The position numbers and the translations under genes were made by a program. Below, piece after piece: positions 1-7,543 of a stretch of 8,815 nt of DNA. How positions within the stretch are numbered: the first letter of the stretch is position 1; every line of letters starts with the position of its first letter. The stretch spans positions 1 to 8,815 of the forward strand of contig JAKQBU010000530.1 in the NCBI GenBank assembly GCA_029573975.1, read 5' to 3'. This DNA comes from Planctomycetota bacterium. Its GTDB lineage: Bacteria > Planctomycetota > Phycisphaerae > Sedimentisphaerales > SM23-30. A model generated the notes under the pieces. It had not been told where the DNA came from and did no database searches. It worked only from the letters and a program-made list of their open reading frames with translations.

Positions 1-145
1 GATTCTGTTCATGAGCAATTTTTTTTGCCTGTTTGATAATCGCCTGATGCCCGAGATGAACCCCGTCAAAATTACCGATCGTCAAAACGCAGCCGGTATC
101 GCATCTGGCAAAGTCATCCAAAGAAGTCCATAGTTTCATAACCAT
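1..145 (-). CDS. ribF: Bifunctional riboflavin kinase/FAD synthetase RibF, N-terminal fragment
   Basis: RibF phosphorylates riboflavin to FMN and adenylylates FMN to FAD in the cytoplasm. Only the first 48 codons are present; the gene runs off the left edge. The translated fragment carries LTIGNFDGVHLGHQ at residues 21-34, the nucleotide-binding signature of the FAD-synthetase (nucleotidyltransferase) domain, including the HxGH motif at residues 30-33. This places the motif at the usual distance from a RibF N-terminus. Two in-frame ATG codons are possible (first base at 145 or at 139); I chose the longer form because neither has a clear Shine-Dalgarno sequence. The riboflavin kinase domain is outside the window and cannot be checked. 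It is transcribed away from ispG. Identification is firm on the motif; the exact start is uncertain. Confidence 0.9.
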   Translation of the reverse strand, partial: MVMKLWTSLDDFARCDTGCVLTIGNFDGVHLGHQAIIKQAKKIAHEQN

Positions 146-231
146 AATCCAGACAAGGAAATAGAACAATAAATCCAGTTCTTCCGGTCCGCCCGAATCG
201 GCTGCGGGCAAGTTATTCAAGAGCGTAAGAT

Positions 232-273
232 AGAGAACCCCACCTGGAACAGCAAGCAAAAAATGAGTTCTCT
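232..273. repeat. Inverted repeat upstream of ispG (possible operator)
   Basis: A perfect 7-bp inverted repeat, AGAGAAC at 232-238 and GTTCTCT at 267-273, is separated by 28 bp and abuts the candidate -35 box of the ispG promoter. The repeat is directly visible. A regulatory role is inference: half-sites this short occur by chance, and the long spacer fits a DNA-bound dimer on separated half-sites or a looped structure less well than a compact operator. A second small hairpin (GCCCG 191-195, CGGGC 205-209, 9-nt loop) lies nearer ribF. Confidence 0.25.
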
Positions 274-301
274 TGACTATTATCTAATAAGTACTTATGG
301 T
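273..301 (+). promoter_or_regulatory. Candidate sigma-70-type promoter for ispG
   Basis: TTGACT at 273-278 (5 of 6 consensus positions) is followed after 17 bp by TATGGT at 296-301 (4 of 6), in an AT-rich stretch just before ispG. Transcription would start near 307-309, which leaves a leader of only about 10 nt before the ATG at 319, or about 29 nt before the ATG at 337. That short leader would cut into the stronger Shine-Dalgarno sequence, so either the promoter lies elsewhere or translation starts at 337. Confidence 0.35.
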
Positions 302-305
302 AATT

Positions 306-329
306 GAGGTGAGCAATAATGAATAGGAG
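306..329 (+). promoter_or_regulatory. Two tandem ribosome binding sites for alternative ispG starts
   Basis: GAGGTGA at 306-312 is a 7-base match to the canonical anti-Shine-Dalgarno complement, with 6 nt before the ATG at 319. AGGAG at 325-329 lies 7 nt before a second in-frame ATG at 337. Both are well placed. The first is the longer match and was used to choose the start of ispG; the second would yield a protein shorter by six residues that begins MPQTVRRPTRT. Confidence 0.55.
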
Positions 330-1425
330 TATGAAAATGCCCCAAACAGTCCGCCGTCCGACCCGTACCATTCGGGTCGGCTCCCTAAAGATCGGGGGAA
401 ATGCCCCCATCACCGTCCAGAGCATGACCAATGTCTTTACGCACGAAATTGACCGCTGCGTGGCACAAATTCAGTCCCTGGCGGAGCGCGGCTGTGAACT
501 GGTACGGGTGGCGGTTCCTACGCCGAAAGATACGGCCGCACTGCCGGAAATCCTTAAACAGGTCACGGTACTTATCATAGCGGATGTCCACTTTCATTAT
601 GCCCGGGCGCTGGAGGCTATCGAGGCGGGCGTGCATAAAATTCGCCTGAATCCGGGCAACATTCAGGACCGCCGGCAGGTGGAGGAGGTGATTGCCGCCT
701 GCCGGGATAAGGGTACCGCCATTCGGATTGGGGTCAATGAGGGCAGCATCCGCGAACGAATCGACCCCCGGCGAAAAAAAGAGGAAAGAGAACAGGATCT
801 GGTTGACCTGATGGTCAAAAAGTTGGCGGAATATGTGCAGATTTTTGAGGATAACGGATTCGAAAATCTGGTCCTGTCGGCCAAATGCCACGACGCCGCC
901 CGCTGTATCGCCGTCAACCGGGCTATCAGCCGGCGATTTGACTACCCGCTGCATTTGGGCGTGACTCATGCCGGTACGGTGCAAACCGGCGCTGTGCGGT
1001 CTGCGGCGGCCCTGGGGGCACTGCTGGCGGAGGGGATCGGCGACACGATCCGGGTTTCCCTGGCGGGGGATCCGCTTACGGAAGTGGAGGTTGGCCGGGA
1101 GATTCTGCACAGCCTGGGCCTGCGGGAACGAACCGGGCCGGAGCTGATTGCCTGTCCCACCTGCGGGCGAACGGAGATTGATTTAATCGGAATGGCCAAT
1201 CGGGTTCAGGAGGCATTGCGGGATATTCACCGGCCGATAACGGTGGCAGTGATGGGCTGTGTGGTCAACGGACCCGGCGAGGCGGAAGATGCCGATGTTG
1301 CCCTGTGCGGCGGCAAAGACAAGGCCATGATCTATTGCCGGGGCAAAAAAGTGGCGACCGCCGCAGCGGAAAATGCCGTGGAGGTGCTGATGGAACAAAT
1401 AAAAGTATTTCTGGAAAAGCCATAA
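319..1425 (+). CDS. ispG: 4-hydroxy-3-methylbut-2-enyl-diphosphate synthase IspG (GcpE)
   Basis: IspG converts methylerythritol cyclodiphosphate to HMBPP, the penultimate step of the MEP isoprenoid pathway, in the cytoplasm, using a [4Fe-4S] cluster and electrons from flavodoxin or ferredoxin. The 368-residue length fits the short bacterial two-domain form without the extra middle domain of plant and chlamydial enzymes. Recognisable blocks are PITVQSMTN (30-38), LVRVAVPTPKD (61-71), the TIM-barrel segment ADVHFHYARALEAI (88-101) and KIRLNPGNI (107-115). The cluster ligands are all visible: CPTC gives Cys279 and Cys282, VMGCVVNGPGEA gives Cys314, and Glu321 follows seven residues later as in the E. 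coli enzyme. Start at 319 was chosen for its GAGGTGA site; 337 is a credible alternative. Two stop codons occur in tandem (1423-1428). The next gene follows after 19 bp, suggesting one operon. Nothing suggests loss of activity. Confidence 0.97.
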   Translation: MNRSMKMPQTVRRPTRTIRVGSLKIGGNAPITVQSMTNVFTHEIDRCVAQIQSLAERGCELVRVAVPTPKDTAALPEILKQVTVLIIADVHFHYARALEAIEAGVHKIRLNPGNIQDRRQVEEVIAACRDKGTAIRIGVNEGSIRERIDPRRKKEEREQDLVDLMVKKLAEYVQIFEDNGFENLVLSAKCHDAARCIAVNRAISRRFDYPLHLGVTHAGTVQTGAVRSAAALGALLAEGIGDTIRVSLAGDPLTEVEVGREILHSLGLRERTGPELIACPTCGRTEIDLIGMANRVQEALRDIHRPITVAVMGCVVNGPGEAEDADVALCGGKDKAMIYCRGKKVATAAAENAVEVLMEQIKVFLEKP

Positions 1426-1444
1426 TAAGAAGAAACCGGGTATT

Positions 1445-4400
1445 GTGAAACCTAGCAAGTTTTTTTCTCCTATTGCCGGCCTATTTACGTTTTTCCGGTA
1501 TTTCCGGTCGCGGCATCCCCGCAGCCATTCCCCCCGGCAGCATCGGCGGCGGTTCACCAGCGCCCTGGTTCTGCTGCTGCTGATTGCCGCCATAACGAGC
1601 CTATGCTGGTATTTCACAGCGAATGAGCGGATCCGATCTCACGCGGTTACGGCACTGCAGAATATCACCGGCGGGGAAGTGGAACTGGACCAGGCGCAGT
1701 TATCGATTCTGCAATCGATTCGTATCCAGGGTTTGCGGCTGTATTTGCCCCGGCGGCCCCACACCCCGGACAATCTGGTGCTGGCCGCCCAGGATGTGAT
1801 TCTGGAACATCAGCCGCTTAGTATTATACGCCGCAGGCTGTCCTTGCAGAAAATCACGGCTAATAATGCCCATTTGCAGATCTGGTACAATCGCGATCAG
1901 GACCTTTTGAATTTGCAATTGCTGAACAGGATTCAGGAACCGGATATGTCCTCATCGCGCCCTTCCCTGATCCTGCGCGACAGTACGGTGGAGTACTGGG
2001 AAATCCTCCGGGGCGAAAAAACCCGCACCGCCTCCCAAACCATCTCGCTGGGTCGAATGTCTCCGGCGGCCGAAGACGTTCCTTTGTATGATTTTGAACT
2101 GCAGAGCAGCGACCGCGGCGCGGTCCGCAAGCTTTCCCTACGCGGCACGTTTGACCCGGCTCTCGGGCAGCCGCTGGAGACCAGCGGTAATTTTATGCTG
2201 GAACTGATCGACTTTGCCCATTGGCCGGTTCATATGGAGGAATGGCAGCGGCTTTATGAAATCAGTCAGCCCTGCGGTCAGGTAGAAACCCAAAGCCGCT
2301 ATGATCCCCAGATCGGCCAGATTCTTACTTTCCAGGTAAGCCAGGGCAACCTGCGGCTGGCTCTGCCGGATGTCACAATCCCCCTGCAAAATGTGGAAAC
2401 CCGGGTGGTGTGTACCCAAGATACAATTACCATTGAGAATTTCTCCGGCCAACTGAGTAAGGAATGCCGGCTCTGCCTGAAGGGGACCATTGATGGATAT
2501 ACGCCGGATGCCGGCTACCATATGATTTTACAGACAGACGGTTTGCATATTCCGCCGGATTTGTGGCTGGAACCCAATGATCCGCAGCCGGATGATCCAT
2601 TTTACGAGGATGCTACCCGTCCCTTCGAACAGCAAATTCACCGCCTGGTGAAGCTGCTGCCCGGGTCCCCGCAGAGACTGCTGGCCCGTTTTTCCCCCAC
2701 CGGCCGGATGGATCTGGAACTGAATCTGGATAAAAATTCAGGTGCGGAACCATTTTCGTATAAAGGCGTCGTTCTGTTGAAAGATGCGTTTGCCAATTAC
2801 CAGCATTTTCCCTATCCATTGCCGAATCTGCAGGGTCAGGTTACTTTTGATGAAAATACGATCAAAATCGGGCCGCTGATCTCCCGGCAGGGGGAACACG
2901 AGGTTTCGATTGAGGCCCGGTGGCAGCGGGATTCGGAACACTCCGATTATGATGTTCTGGTTGAAACCCAAAATACGCCGGTGGATGCCGTACTGTATCA
3001 GGCCTTGTCGGCCAGTCAGCAAAATCTCTGGAGCCAGTTTGAACCGACGGGCCGGGTGAACGCCCGTTATCATCGGCAAACTCAGGCCGACGGGGAGGAT
3101 ATCGAAACTCTCAATATTGATCTGGTCGATGTCAATGCCCGGCGAAAGGATTTCCCCATGCCGCTGACCGGCATGAAAGGCCAAATCATCTGGAATCGCG
3201 ACCGGGCGGACTTTACCATTACCCAGGCGCAGGCTTGTACCGGTCAGGTGACGTTGCAGGGTTCGGCGCGAAATCTGGAGCAAAATCCGCCATCCTTTGA
3301 ATGTGCAGCATCCTTTGAAAAGCTGTATCTTGACGAAGGATTTGGTGATTATCTGAGCGGAAGGCAGCGGGAGCGATACCGGCAGATCCATCTGAAAGGA
3401 TATCTCAGCGGGCAGGCAAAGTTTTGGCAGGATTCTTTTGATGGATTGCCTGTTCAATATCAAATAATCGGCCGGTTATCCGAAGGAAGTTTGCGGTATG
3501 AGAAATTTCCTTATGAAGTAACCGAGGTGGATGCGGCCGGGGAGATTACTAATTCGCAATTAACCATCCGCTCGCTCCAGGGCCACCATGCCGCCAGCCG
3601 AATGGAAATGCAGGGATTTCTAAAAAATGATGATACGTATGAACTGCATTTACAGGGTAAACCTCTGGAACTGAACGAGGAATTTCGTCAGGCTCTGGGG
3701 AGCCAATTGTGGCTGATGGAGAATTGCGATTTGAAGGGATGGGCGGAACTTTCGGCGGATCTAACCAGGCCGGCCCCGGGAGCGAAACCAGATTATTTTA
3801 TTTCCGTCAAGCCGAGGGAGGGGATTTTAACCTTTCGAAATTTTGATTATCCCTTGCCGGCGGTGCAGGGGCAAATCGATATCCGGCCGGGCTTGATTAC
3901 CATTGAACGGCTGGAATCCGTAAAGGGAGATTCGATTGTCCATCTGTCGGGTCGCCTGGCATCTCAGGATCAGCAGCAGAATTATCAGTTGCATGTACAG
4001 GTGGAAAATGCGGAAATCAGTTCTTCTTTGCTGGCCAGTCTGCCGCCTGCTTCCCAGACGTTTTGCGAATATCTGGACCTGCAGGGGAAAATGTCAGCCC
4101 ATCTGGAAATCCATCATCACCGCGAGGGGGATGCTGCAGGAATTTGGGGTTTTCAGGGTGACCTGGCTCTGCAAAACGGCAGGGTTACGCGTCCAGTGCC
4201 GACCCAGGAAATAAACGGCCGAATTCAGGGGGAAGCCTATTACAACAACCAAACCCGGAATTTTCAAATTACCGGCAAGGCCCAGACAGATCATATGTTG
4301 ATTCGCAATCGACCGGTCAAAAATCTGACTTCCCAAATCAAATATGACGGAGCGGATCAAACCTTATGGATCTCGGATATCAGCGGCACGTTCTGCGACG

Positions 4401-5053
4401 GCCGGGTGGGAGGCGATGCCAGGGCGTTTCTGGATCCGGGAAAAGCGGGATATACCGTGGAACTGCTGTTCAATGAATTCGATTTGGCTACCGTGATTCA
4501 GGCGGAACCCCGCGATCCTTCCCAACGGAAAGATCTGCGCGGCCGCGGTAACGGCTGGCTCAGCTTGAATCGGACCTACGATCCCCCGCAGCGGGAAGGC
4601 CGGTTTTTATTTGACGTGAAAGACGCCGTTCTGGGCGAATTACCCATTGCTGCCCAGATTTTATATGTTCTCAACCTTTCCATCCCCAGAGAAGGCGCTT
4701 TTAATCAGGCTACGATTTCCGGCGATATGGTGGAAGACAAAATCCGATTCGATGCGATTTCTTTACGCGGCAGTGCGGTACAATTAAACGGCAGGGGTTT
4801 CATGACCGATCCCAACAGCCAGTTGGAACTGGTATTCGAGGCGGACAGCCCGCATGATTGGCCGAAGATCCCAATTGTATCGAGTTTTTTGAGTGCCATT
4901 CAGCCGGAAATCGCACAAGTCCACGTTACGGGCACCTTTAACGAACCGAAGGTAGAACCGATCGCCTTTCCTTCCCTGGAAGAGGCGCTGCGGAATTTCA
5001 GCGGCAAAAAAACATCCGCAACCAATCCTAAAGCCAAGCCGCCGGTTCCATAA
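1445..5053 (+). CDS. Large AsmA/YhdP/TamB-like inner-membrane-anchored envelope protein
   Basis: A 1202-residue protein with an Arg/His-rich cytoplasmic head (residues 18-37), one hydrophobic segment at about 39-58, and a long, probably periplasmic, beta-rich remainder. Segments of related layout recur: FPYPLPNLQGQ (455-465), FPMPLTGMKGQ (570-580), FPYEVTEVDAAG (from 688), FDYPLPAVQGQ (800-810), and weaker versions near 307-325, 916-929 and 956-969. Each is followed by a stretch on the pattern xITIxxLxGxxG..VxLxGxx. The C-terminal part (about 1066-1170, LPIAAQILYVLNLS onward, then a GRGFMTD strand) resembles the C-terminal region of AsmA-like/YhdP proteins. Members of this superfamily form long hydrophobic beta-grooves implicated in moving phospholipids between inner and outer membranes; a similar role here is inference. 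A CxxC (Cys341, Cys344) might form a disulfide. The start is GTG, the only usual start codon after an in-frame stop at 1400-1402; its ribosome binding site is weak. It probably shares the ispG transcript. Family level is fairly sure, function is not. Confidence 0.8.
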   Translation: MKPSKFFSPIAGLFTFFRYFRSRHPRSHSPRQHRRRFTSALVLLLLIAAITSLCWYFTANERIRSHAVTALQNITGGEVELDQAQLSILQSIRIQGLRLYLPRRPHTPDNLVLAAQDVILEHQPLSIIRRRLSLQKITANNAHLQIWYNRDQDLLNLQLLNRIQEPDMSSSRPSLILRDSTVEYWEILRGEKTRTASQTISLGRMSPAAEDVPLYDFELQSSDRGAVRKLSLRGTFDPALGQPLETSGNFMLELIDFAHWPVHMEEWQRLYEISQPCGQVETQSRYDPQIGQILTFQVSQGNLRLALPDVTIPLQNVETRVVCTQDTITIENFSGQLSKECRLCLKGTIDGYTPDAGYHMILQTDGLHIPPDLWLEPNDPQPDDPFYEDATRPFEQQIHRLVKLLPGSPQRLLARFSPTGRMDLELNLDKNSGAEPFSYKGVVLLKDAFANYQHFPYPLPNLQGQVTFDENTIKIGPLISRQGEHEVSIEARWQRDSEHSDYDVLVETQNTPVDAVLYQALSASQQNLWSQFEPTGRVNARYHRQTQADGEDIETLNIDLVDVNARRKDFPMPLTGMKGQIIWNRDRADFTITQAQACTGQVTLQGSARNLEQNPPSFECAASFEKLYLDEGFGDYLSGRQRERYRQIHLKGYLSGQAKFWQDSFDGLPVQYQIIGRLSEGSLRYEKFPYEVTEVDAAGEITNSQLTIRSLQGHHAASRMEMQGFLKNDDTYELHLQGKPLELNEEFRQALGSQLWLMENCDLKGWAELSADLTRPAPGAKPDYFISVKPREGILTFRNFDYPLPAVQGQIDIRPGLITIERLESVKGDSIVHLSGRLASQDQQQNYQLHVQVENAEISSSLLASLPPASQTFCEYLDLQGKMSAHLEIHHHREGDAAGIWGFQGDLALQNGRVTRPVPTQEINGRIQGEAYYNNQTRNFQITGKAQTDHMLIRNRPVKNLTSQIKYDGADQTLWISDISGTFCDGRVGGDARAFLDPGKAGYTVELLFNEFDLATVIQAEPRDPSQRKDLRGRGNGWLSLNRTYDPPQREGRFLFDVKDAVLGELPIAAQILYVLNLSIPREGAFNQATISGDMVEDKIRFDAISLRGSAVQLNGRGFMTDPNSQLELVFEADSPHDWPKIPIVSSFLSAIQPEIAQVHVTGTFNEPKVEPIAFPSLEEALRNFSGKKTSATNPKAKPPVP

Positions 5054-5090
5054 ACAGGTGAACCGCGGTATCATGCCATTGGTACCATTT
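5043..5090. terminator. Weak hairpins between convergent genes, possible terminator
   Basis: Only 35 bp separate the two convergent stop codons. GGTATCA (5067-5073) can pair with TGGTACC (5080-5086), seven pairs including one G-T wobble with a 6-nt loop, followed on the plus strand by ATTTATT. A second perfect 6-bp inverted repeat, CGGTTC (5043-5048) with GAACCG (5060-5065), spans the stop codon of the AsmA-like gene. Neither has a proper T-tract on either strand, so a bidirectional terminator is only a guess from position and pairing. Confidence 0.3.
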
Positions 5091-7500
5091 ATTGCTGAGC
5101 CGGCGCTGGTGTTGGCGCTGGGGCAGGTGCGGGTTCGGGGGCTGGCGCCGGTGCAGGTGCTGGTGCAGGTTCCGGTGCGGGAGCTGGGGCTGGAGCAGGT
5201 GCGGGTTCCGGAGCGGCAGCAGGCGCCGGTGCAGGTTCTGACGCCGGGGCCGGAGCTGGAGCAGGGGTTGGGGCTGGCGCGGGTGCAGGATCCTGTGGTT
5301 CTTTCTCTGTTTCGGGTACTACCGTTTCCAGCGGAATTGCTTCCGGCAATTCCATTTCTTCCAAAGGCATTCGGTAGGGCGGATAGCGTAAATCACGCTG
5401 CGGTTCCAGAATATCCGAATCACGATCATCCATCTGGCTGGCATTACTCATTCGGCGCATGGTATTGGTCATTCGCAGCATTTCCGCGGGGGTTTCCAGA
5501 ATATGGGGGGTGATGAACAGAATCAGTTCGGTTTTGGTAGTCTCTTTTTTGGAATATTGAAACAGATATCCCAACAGAGGAATATCACCCAGGAAGGGGA
5601 CCTGGGATTTGTTCTCTTTGATACTATCACCCACAAATCCACCCAGGCATACCGTCTGGCCGTCTTTCACGCTCAAAATGGTTTTGGCGCTGCGGCGGAT
5701 CAGGACCTGAGGATTAAAGTCTTCCGATATCTGAAACGTTTCCGTACTGACATCATCAATCTTCTGTTCCAGGTTTAACGTCACATAATTATCCGGATGA
5801 ATCTGTGGGGTTACAATCAATTGGGTTTGGACGGGGATATAGGTAACGGAGCTATTGACCGCACCGGCGGTGCTGACATTGGTGGCCGTGACCTGCGGAA
5901 CGTCCCGGCCTAGCTTCAATTCGGCAGGGGAATTATCCTTGGTCAGGATTTGCGGACGAGAAATCGTATCCAATTTGCCCGATTCCTGCAGGGCACGGAT
6001 ATACGCGGTAATGTTATCACTGATTAAAGTATAACTCAGACCGCCGGAGGCTAAACTGGTGGTATCGGGAAATCTCTGCCGCAAGGTGTTCTGACCTTCA
6101 TTGTGCAAATAGGTAAAATCCACTCCCAGTTCCTTCGAGTCATCCAGCGTTACTTCCGTAATAAAAACATCGATCAGCACCTGCTTGCGGGGAACATCCA
6201 GTTTTTCAATGAGTTCGATGATTTTGGGGAAATTACGGGAGAAGGTTCGAATCAGCAGGGCATTCCGGGATTTGTCCGGGATGATATTCAGTTCTCCGGC
6301 GGCAATCACCGTAATAGCTTGGCTTAAAAGCTGGTCCAGCGCCGGTTCCACGATGCCCGCCCGCTCCAGGGCCTGCCGAGCTTGATCGACGGGCATGGCT
6401 TCTTCTTCATCCAGGGCGAGATTTCGTTCTCTGCGGATCTGCTGAAGCTCGGTTGGCAGGGTCTGTTCGGGGGTGGTTTCCGGCGGATAAACCGCCTTTA
6501 ATAAATTTGCCACATCTTCAGAATCTGCAATTTTCAGCGGTAGGTAACGAATTTCCATGCGATCCACGTCAAAGGCTTTCTTGATTTCCTGGATCACATC
6601 AAAAACTTCTTTTTCCCGGCTGAACACGATCACGGTATTCTGCGCCACGGCGGAAGTGAAACGGCCCTTCAGGGTTTCATCCTTTTGCAAAAGCTGCTGG
6701 AATTCCGCGGCATCCATATAATCCAGCCCATAAAATTTCCGCAGTAGGGGTGGCTGCTCCGGCTGCGGCGCCGCCGGCTCGGCGGTTTTTTCCGGCTCTA
6801 CCGGCTTTTTATCCAGTTCTTCCTGGACCAGTTTCTCAATTTCATCCAGCACTTCCTTGGGACCGACCACCATAATGCGGGGCAGTTCCGGATGTACTTT
6901 GATCGTACTGGCCTTCCGGGCGGTTTCCTCCGGCTTGGTGTCGGGCTGGGGCAGATATAAATCTTTCAGAAATTCCACTACTTTGGCCGGCTCGGCATAT
7001 TGCAGCGGAATCCATCTCCGTTCGGTATCCTGAATCTGTACAATTCGGATAATCGGGCCTTCCCGGCGAGCCGCTTTATTCTGGTCACTCAACACTTCAT
7101 TCAGTAAAAGCAGCATCCCATCGACATCGACCATTTCCTTCTCTTTGCTGATGAGCGTCAACGGCCCGGTAACGGGATCGGTATTCACAAACTGTACGTG
7201 ATACAACTCGGTGAGAATCTGAAACAAAAGTTTGGGATCGACATTCCGGTAAAACAGGCTGGCGGATACGGAAGGAACTTCCGCCGCTGGTGCAGCGGCA
7301 TCTTTGGCCGGGGCGGCGGTAGCCGGTTTCGGATCGTTTTTCTCCGGAGCAGGCGCCGGAGCAGAAGCGGCGGCCGGGGCGGGAGCAGCGGCCTGCCCAT
7401 AAACGGGAGAACCGAAAGCAACCGCAACCGCCCATCCGACGGCCAAACTCACACAGTACAGGTGTTTTCTATTTTTGGTTTTGATTCCAGTTGTTCGCAT
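5089..7500 (-). CDS. gspD: GspD-type secretin (type II secretion/type IV pilus outer-membrane channel) with Pro-Ala tail
   Basis: Secretins assemble into a multimeric gated channel in the outer membrane through which folded proteins or a pilus pass. Order in the 803 residues: signal peptide 1-35 (likely cut after VYG), Ala/Pro-rich linker 36-73, N0-like domain about 77-157, N1 about 161-232, N2 about 253-314, N3 about 315-437 interrupted by a charged insertion at about 340-400, then the secretin core about 438-668. The core shows KLDTISRPQILTKDN (509-523), PVQTQLIVTPQIH, DGQTVCLGGFVGD and the signature VPFLGDIPLLGYLF (634-647). A linker (669-737) leads to a 66-residue Pro/Ala/Glu tail. The N0-N3 layout without visible AMIN domains favours GspD over PilQ, but a pilus role is not excluded. 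AAAGGA lies 8 nt upstream of the ATG. It is the last gene of a minus-strand operon, 43 bp after the lipoprotein gene. The family is certain; the system it serves is not. Confidence 0.95.
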   Translation of the reverse strand: MRTTGIKTKNRKHLYCVSLAVGWAVAVAFGSPVYGQAAAPAPAAASAPAPAPEKNDPKPATAAPAKDAAAPAAEVPSVSASLFYRNVDPKLLFQILTELYHVQFVNTDPVTGPLTLISKEKEMVDVDGMLLLLNEVLSDQNKAARREGPIIRIVQIQDTERRWIPLQYAEPAKVVEFLKDLYLPQPDTKPEETARKASTIKVHPELPRIMVVGPKEVLDEIEKLVQEELDKKPVEPEKTAEPAAPQPEQPPLLRKFYGLDYMDAAEFQQLLQKDETLKGRFTSAVAQNTVIVFSREKEVFDVIQEIKKAFDVDRMEIRYLPLKIADSEDVANLLKAVYPPETTPEQTLPTELQQIRRERNLALDEEEAMPVDQARQALERAGIVEPALDQLLSQAITVIAAGELNIIPDKSRNALLIRTFSRNFPKIIELIEKLDVPRKQVLIDVFITEVTLDDSKELGVDFTYLHNEGQNTLRQRFPDTTSLASGGLSYTLISDNITAYIRALQESGKLDTISRPQILTKDNSPAELKLGRDVPQVTATNVSTAGAVNSSVTYIPVQTQLIVTPQIHPDNYVTLNLEQKIDDVSTETFQISEDFNPQVLIRRSAKTILSVKDGQTVCLGGFVGDSIKENKSQVPFLGDIPLLGYLFQYSKKETTKTELILFITPHILETPAEMLRMTNTMRRMSNASQMDDRDSDILEPQRDLRYPPYRMPLEEMELPEAIPLETVVPETEKEPQDPAPAPAPTPAPAPAPASEPAPAPAAAPEPAPAPAPAPAPEPAPAPAPAPAPEPAPAPAPTPAPAQQ
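5092..5289 (-). repeat. Pro-Ala-rich tail repeat in the secretin gene (three 36-bp units at 5101-5208)
   Basis: This encodes the last 66 residues of the secretin, nearly all alternating Pro and Ala. Inside it, residues 765-800 (5208 down to 5101) are three consecutive 12-residue units of the form Glu-Pro followed by Ala-Pro pairs, with Glu at 765, 777 and 789; the third unit has one Ala replaced by Thr. A further Glu at 755 follows Ser754 and marks a less regular start. The Pro and Ala codons vary between units, so the repeat is more exact in protein than in DNA. The plus strand is correspondingly G-rich (for example runs at 5120-5123, 5131-5133 and 5137-5141). Confidence 0.85.
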
Positions 7501-7508
7501 TTTTTCAT

Positions 7509-7514
7509 TCCTTT
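7509..7514 (-). promoter_or_regulatory. Ribosome binding site of the secretin gene
   Basis: On the minus strand AAAGGA lies 8 nt before the ATG whose first base is 7500. The following residues form a basic head and hydrophobic core of a signal peptide, so this start is well supported. It is the clearest ribosome binding site in the minus-strand operon. Confidence 0.6.
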
Positions 7515-7543
7515 ATCTGATGATTTTAGACTCAAGCCGGAGG

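Noticed and set aside
146..287. The ribF frame stays open upstream of its first ATG for about 47 codons.
   Set aside because: There is no ATG or GTG with a ribosome binding site in that stretch, and RibF proteins normally begin close to the GNFDGVH motif. It is probably chance in the intergenic region.
385..1110. Minus-strand open frame of 241 codons inside ispG, with others antisense to the AsmA-like gene (for example 2738-3463).
   Set aside because: These overlap strongly supported genes, show no domain, and are expected shadows of GC-biased codon use.
5120..5145. Possible G-quadruplex on the plus strand in the secretin tail.
   Set aside because: Only three runs of three or more G occur within a short distance; the fourth is GG only, so the canonical pattern is not met.
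5058..5513. Plus-strand open frame of 151 codons rich in Val, Leu and Gly-derived repeats.
   Set aside because: It lies antisense to the Pro-Ala tail of the secretin; its repetitive composition is the mirror of the GC-rich repeat, and it has no recognisable domain.
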